A stretch of DNA of 64,000 bases from Dasyornis broadbenti. Its lineage: Eukaryota > Chordata > Aves > Passeriformes > Dasyornithidae. The translations under genes and the position numbers were made by a program. This document shows positions 60,405 through 64,000 of the stretch, one piece after another (the first letter of the stretch is position 1; every line of letters starts with the position of its first letter). Location: positions 2,718,186-2,782,185 of the forward strand of contig VZRN01004407.1 of NCBI GenBank assembly GCA_013397935.1, written 5' to 3'. Below the pieces are notes generated by a model. The model had not been told where the DNA came from. It did not search any database and saw only the letters and a list, made by a program, of their open reading frames with translations.

Positions 60405-60540
60405 TCTTCCAGAAAAAAAATAAAAGTATAAAGAAAAAAAGAAAATTATAAAAAGGGCGGAGGGGAAAAGGGAAAAAAAACAGATTTTTTTTTTTTTTTT
60501 AAGGGGGAGATGTTTTAGGGAAAAAAAAAGAGAAGAATTA
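60405..60540 (+). repeat. Purine-rich tract interrupted by T16
   Basis: A/G-rich sequence with long A-runs and AGGGGAAAAGGG blocks, broken by 16 T residues at 60485-60500 lying five bases after an A8 run. The A8 and T16 could pair into a hairpin. A TTTTTT run on plus after an A/G tract can mimic a polymerase III stop, but there is no gene before it. Confidence 0.75.
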
Positions 60541-61511
60541 TTCTCTTTTTGTAGGAAACAATTGCCCAAAATGAGCTTTCAGCAGGAACCTCATTTTATT
60601 CCTCATACAGTATCAAAAAGATCAGATTTACTACAGTTATCAATTGTTTGTCTTCACTGAGCTATTCTTCTCTCTACCTTTTAAAATGGACTTAAAATGA
60701 GGAAATAAATATTAGCAGTATTGCATCACTGACTGTGGTGTGTAGTTGAACCGTCACAGTAAATGTTTTAATTAAAACTTGAAAAACAAGCTGCAGTATT
60801 AGCAATGCAGTAATCATCTTCAGGTTGTCTGTGTTTTCAACTCCAGCTTTCTTCACTCAGGGGACTCTTTTCATGAGAGTTTTACTAAAATCATTTCCTG
60901 AGCCTACAGGAAACTCTTAATTAACTAACCTTGATTTTAACCATTACTAAAAGATAATCAATTTCATCTTTGAAACAAAATAGGTTAATTTAGTTCATAG
61001 AGTATGTCTGAATATTGATTGTATCTTATTTACATATTCTTTATGATTAGCAGGCATGTAATAAGGAAAAAAGTTAAAGAACCCTTGACTGAATGGAGGG
61101 AGGAAAAAAAGGGAAACAGAAAATTTTCCAAGGAATGATTAAGAAATGGGGTAGGTGAAATTGCAGTACTCCCTGAGCAAAGGTCTTTATCACAACTGCA
61201 TACATTTGTTCCGTGTTTGCAAATATATTTATCAAAATACCATCCTGCATTTATGTAAAAAGGTAACCTTTGCTGCCAGTAGCAGCAGTAATATCTCATT
61301 AGTCAAAACCCTGGCATTCCAGTCTTAGGCTATCATCGAAAAGACATATATGGATACACAGAACACACCATAAATACATGCCATGAATTATATTATGATT
61401 TTGTAACAAACCATCCCAAGAGTTCTAGTTTGTGTAAATATATTTCATTTCTCTATGGAAACATTCGTATAGGTGTCTAATTTGATGGTTCAGACTTTCA
61501 TGTTTGCTTAC
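60541..61511. other. Unique non-coding sequence
   Basis: A domain-less minus-strand frame at 61030-61299. Nothing else. Confidence 0.4.
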
Positions 61512-61550
61512 CCTGCACAGTTTTACAGGAATCAGCGCCACAGCAGAGCT
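61512..61550 (-). other. Weak candidate 39-nt exon
   Basis: On the minus strand the 39 bases are preceded by TACTAACCTCAG and followed by a strong donor GCAGG/GTAAGC. Two frames are open (SSAVALIPVKLCR or LCCGADSCKTVQ). The TACTAAC branch-like word is too close to the AG to work as a branch point, which weakens the case. Confidence 0.08.
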
Positions 61551-64000
61551 CTGAGGTTAGTACAGTCACAATGTAACTCGGTTCAGAAACTGTGAAGCTG
61601 TGTTATCTACCTGCAAATTTAAGGATGGAGCAATCTTTCTCATGTCAATTGGTTGAGTATCTGCTATTACAAGTGTCTCATTCATATCATCTCATTCATC
61701 ACTTAAGTTTTTCAGCTTTCCCCAAAATTAGTGACTTTGTGACCAAACAAGTTTTGCATTGCACAACACATGAATTACAAAGTGTTAATGTTGCTTTGTA
61801 TATTTACATATACACACAAAAATTACAAAAGCTCTGAGCTGTTGTACTAAATACATTAAATGCTAAGACATTCCTCTTCCTCAAAATCTTTGTTTGTATT
61901 GTATTAGAGATTTGGTTTTTGAGAGATGAGCATAACAAATGTTTTCTTGTGACTGAAAACATCTGTAAAAATTACATCTTCCATAGCCATTTCCAACTAT
62001 TTTGCTTAATAAATCAATAAATAGACTAGGACAGCTCAACTGGGTATGACTTCATAATTTCTCTTGCCTCTGAATTATGTTTCATCTGGATGTAATGTTT
62101 TTCTCCCTCCCTTACTTTCCTTCTGTTGTAGAACTCAATTTTCAAGTTCCAATGATTTCACCACAGAAAATAATACAGCCTTGACAATAAGGTTTTATTA
62201 ACCTTTATTGTTCTAAAGCCTACATCTGAGATGAAATCCCACAGCTTTAACTGTCAAAGGTTAAAAAAGTGATTGCTGCTTCTAATGGGTATCTGTAAGA
62301 TGCTCAGTTGTATTTTCCCTTATACACACGCTACTGAAGGAAAATATAGATTACAATAACTGGAGACAGAGGACTTTTAAAAACAAATCCATGGGGCAGT
62401 ATTTTTATTTTTTTCATTTTCTAGGAAACTAGACCTTAGTTTAAAGGGGAAACTTTCATAGATAAATAGTTTTGTCTTGCCTTCTCTTGCCTACTCTACG
62501 TAAATTTTTCTACTACTTTACTTATCTAAAACTATACAGCAGACTTGCACTTTATTATGGGGGAGAGGTATAACATTTCAGAAGGGATTCCTCCGTGCAT
62601 TATCACTGAACCACAGTGAACTTCCATGGGAAGCATAGCATAGCCACCTGTTTTAAAAAGTAACAACTGAATGGGTCCATGCACAGAAAGATAAAGATCT
62701 ATACACATAGTAACCACAAAACAGTTTTACCTTTTTCCTACTTATTTTGCTGAAAATTCTCCAGTGAAGCCATTGATAAAGCCTAATTGAGGGCTTCCTC
62801 CAACTCTGAATCAGAGTGCAGAATCCTCTTCTGAAAGTAAATTTCTCCCTCCACTTTTTTAAACACAGACAGAAGATGAGGTCTGTATTGAGGAGGCCAG
62901 AAAGGTTTTTGAAGCCAGGGTAGTGGTTAGGGAGCTCTTTCTAGAAAGGAAACCTTGAGTCACACTTTCTGATTCCTTCAAAGGAATTGTTTTAGGAAAA
63001 GTGACCATGAAAAACAGGGGCGTAATCAGAGGCTGTAGAGCAGCTCAAACCTACTGGTCTGTGTTTTGCCATGTATCACGGCAATTCACAAAACAGCTCA
63101 AAAATGTCACTGGCTTCAGGTTGGGTATGCTAATTTTCCTATCACTGATAAGACACAAGTGCAACTTTTGGGCATTTTAATCTGCAAATTGTTGTTGCCC
63201 TGGAGCAGAATAGAGGCAATCTCTGCAGTCAGAGAAAATGTGCTGCTGTCTGCACACAGGATGTGATCCGTCTGCAACACATCATAGGACGCAAGGAGGG
63301 AAAGGAGAGTCTTGTTCCCAATCAGGCCATCAGCAGAATTCCCAGGAATGGCAGCAGTGCCAATCATCAGTTCGGCTAAGAACATAATAAGAATTCTTAC
63401 CCAGTGATACAAGTAACACTTCATTAGACAAGTCCTGAAGTGCATATTGATCATATTTTGATTTTAAAAATTCAGTCATCTTCATCACAGGCTACAGCTT
63501 GTAACTTTTGTTTTTGTTCTCTTCATTAGAAGACTCAAAAAATATACAAAAGTGAACATCCTTCCATGTGTGTTTCCTTGCACTGAGAATCCAAAATAAA
63601 TGGATAAAGGTTCTTCTGCTCATTAACTTTGTTTCATTTTCTAAGTATCGGCTTCTACTCCACAGGCACAGTGATGCACATATAAATGAGGCATGAAAAG
63701 AAACCTCCCTGCCTTCACAGTGAGACACAGATCATGCCTACTTGTAGACTGCCAGGTTATGATACCTACACTAGAACCAGCCAAACAGGCTGCCCAGCAC
63801 TGGGATGAATTGTAAAGTGGTACAAGGCTCAGAGATGATGACCACAGACATTTCTCTCCCTCATTTGCCCTTTGTAACAGGGCCAAATACAAGAGCAGGG
63901 CCTGCAAGCCCAAACTGTTGCTCTTTCTAAACACTCTGAAGTTTAAAAAGGACAACATATGGACTTTGGCCTGTAAACACATTGTCACAGAGAACACATA
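61551..64000. other. Unique non-coding sequence to window end
   Basis: Minus-strand frames at 63116-63454 (112 codons) and 63641-63997 (118 codons) are the longest here, with no domain I recognise and no splice logic. The second ends close to the window edge, so a continuation outside cannot be excluded. Confidence 0.4.

Noticed and set aside
63116..63454. 112-codon minus-strand open frame
   Set aside because: No recognisable domain, no promoter or splice logic. This length can arise by chance in 64 kb.
63641..63997. 118-codon minus-strand open frame at the window edge
   Set aside because: Composition is unremarkable (Leu/Ser/Cys mix), with no family match from reading. It could continue outside but nothing supports coding.

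Overview
This window looks like non-coding vertebrate nuclear DNA, most likely from a bird. It is AT-rich by eye with few CpG dinucleotides. The longest open frames are about 60-160 codons, they overlap on both strands, and none has a domain I recognise. I see no operons, ribosome-binding sites, tRNA or rRNA genes, CRISPR arrays or insertion sequences. I also see no mammalian-type SINE or LINE, and no CR1 tail with the usual terminal octamer repeat. Sparse interspersed repeats plus scattered, decayed G/T- or A/C-rich tracts (for example 13501-13546, 26220-26269, 47021-47119, 49100-49147) fit a bird, perhaps a songbird. The organism call is an inference; no gene fixes it.

No protein-coding gene can be named with confidence. 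The first kilobase has a minus-strand open frame (876-1109) followed by a long unique AT-rich tract, which could be a terminal exon and 3' UTR. Elsewhere a few short segments are bracketed by good splice signals and keep a frame open: 28914-28936 (+), 31118-31144 (-) behind a TATA box, 39769-39831 (-), 42310-42370 (+), 43106-43226 (+), 52930-53027 (-), 58273-58377 (+) and 61512-61550 (-). They lie on both strands and do not join into one model, so some or all may be chance. A window this size is expected to contain several such coincidences.

Layout: 1-1109, possible gene end; 1110-4339, plain sequence with a purine tract; 4340-4820, a regulatory-looking block holding two perfect inverted repeats; 4821-10029, mostly plain, with another regulatory-looking block at 8500-8740; 10030-10540, a GC-richer patch open in several frames; 10541-17640, plain; 17725-18310, a degenerate 22-bp tandem array, the clearest unusual structure here; 18361-31000, plain with regulatory-looking blocks at 20690-21070 and 26460-26990 and a purine-rich stretch at 23431-23625; 31000-39600, plain with a perfect 13-bp hairpin at 36172-36200 and a regulatory-looking block at 38231-38600; 39600-43230, the candidate exons plus a POU/homeodomain-type site cluster; 43230-64000, plain with low-complexity tracts at 47021-47119, 54832-54892, 55580-55715 and 60405-60540.

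The simplest reading is a gene desert or a very large intron that carries scattered cis-regulatory elements. The elements most worth testing are the 22-bp array, the STAT-like inverted pair at 4743-4806, the 36172-36200 hairpin and the 39769-39831 exon candidate with its flank.
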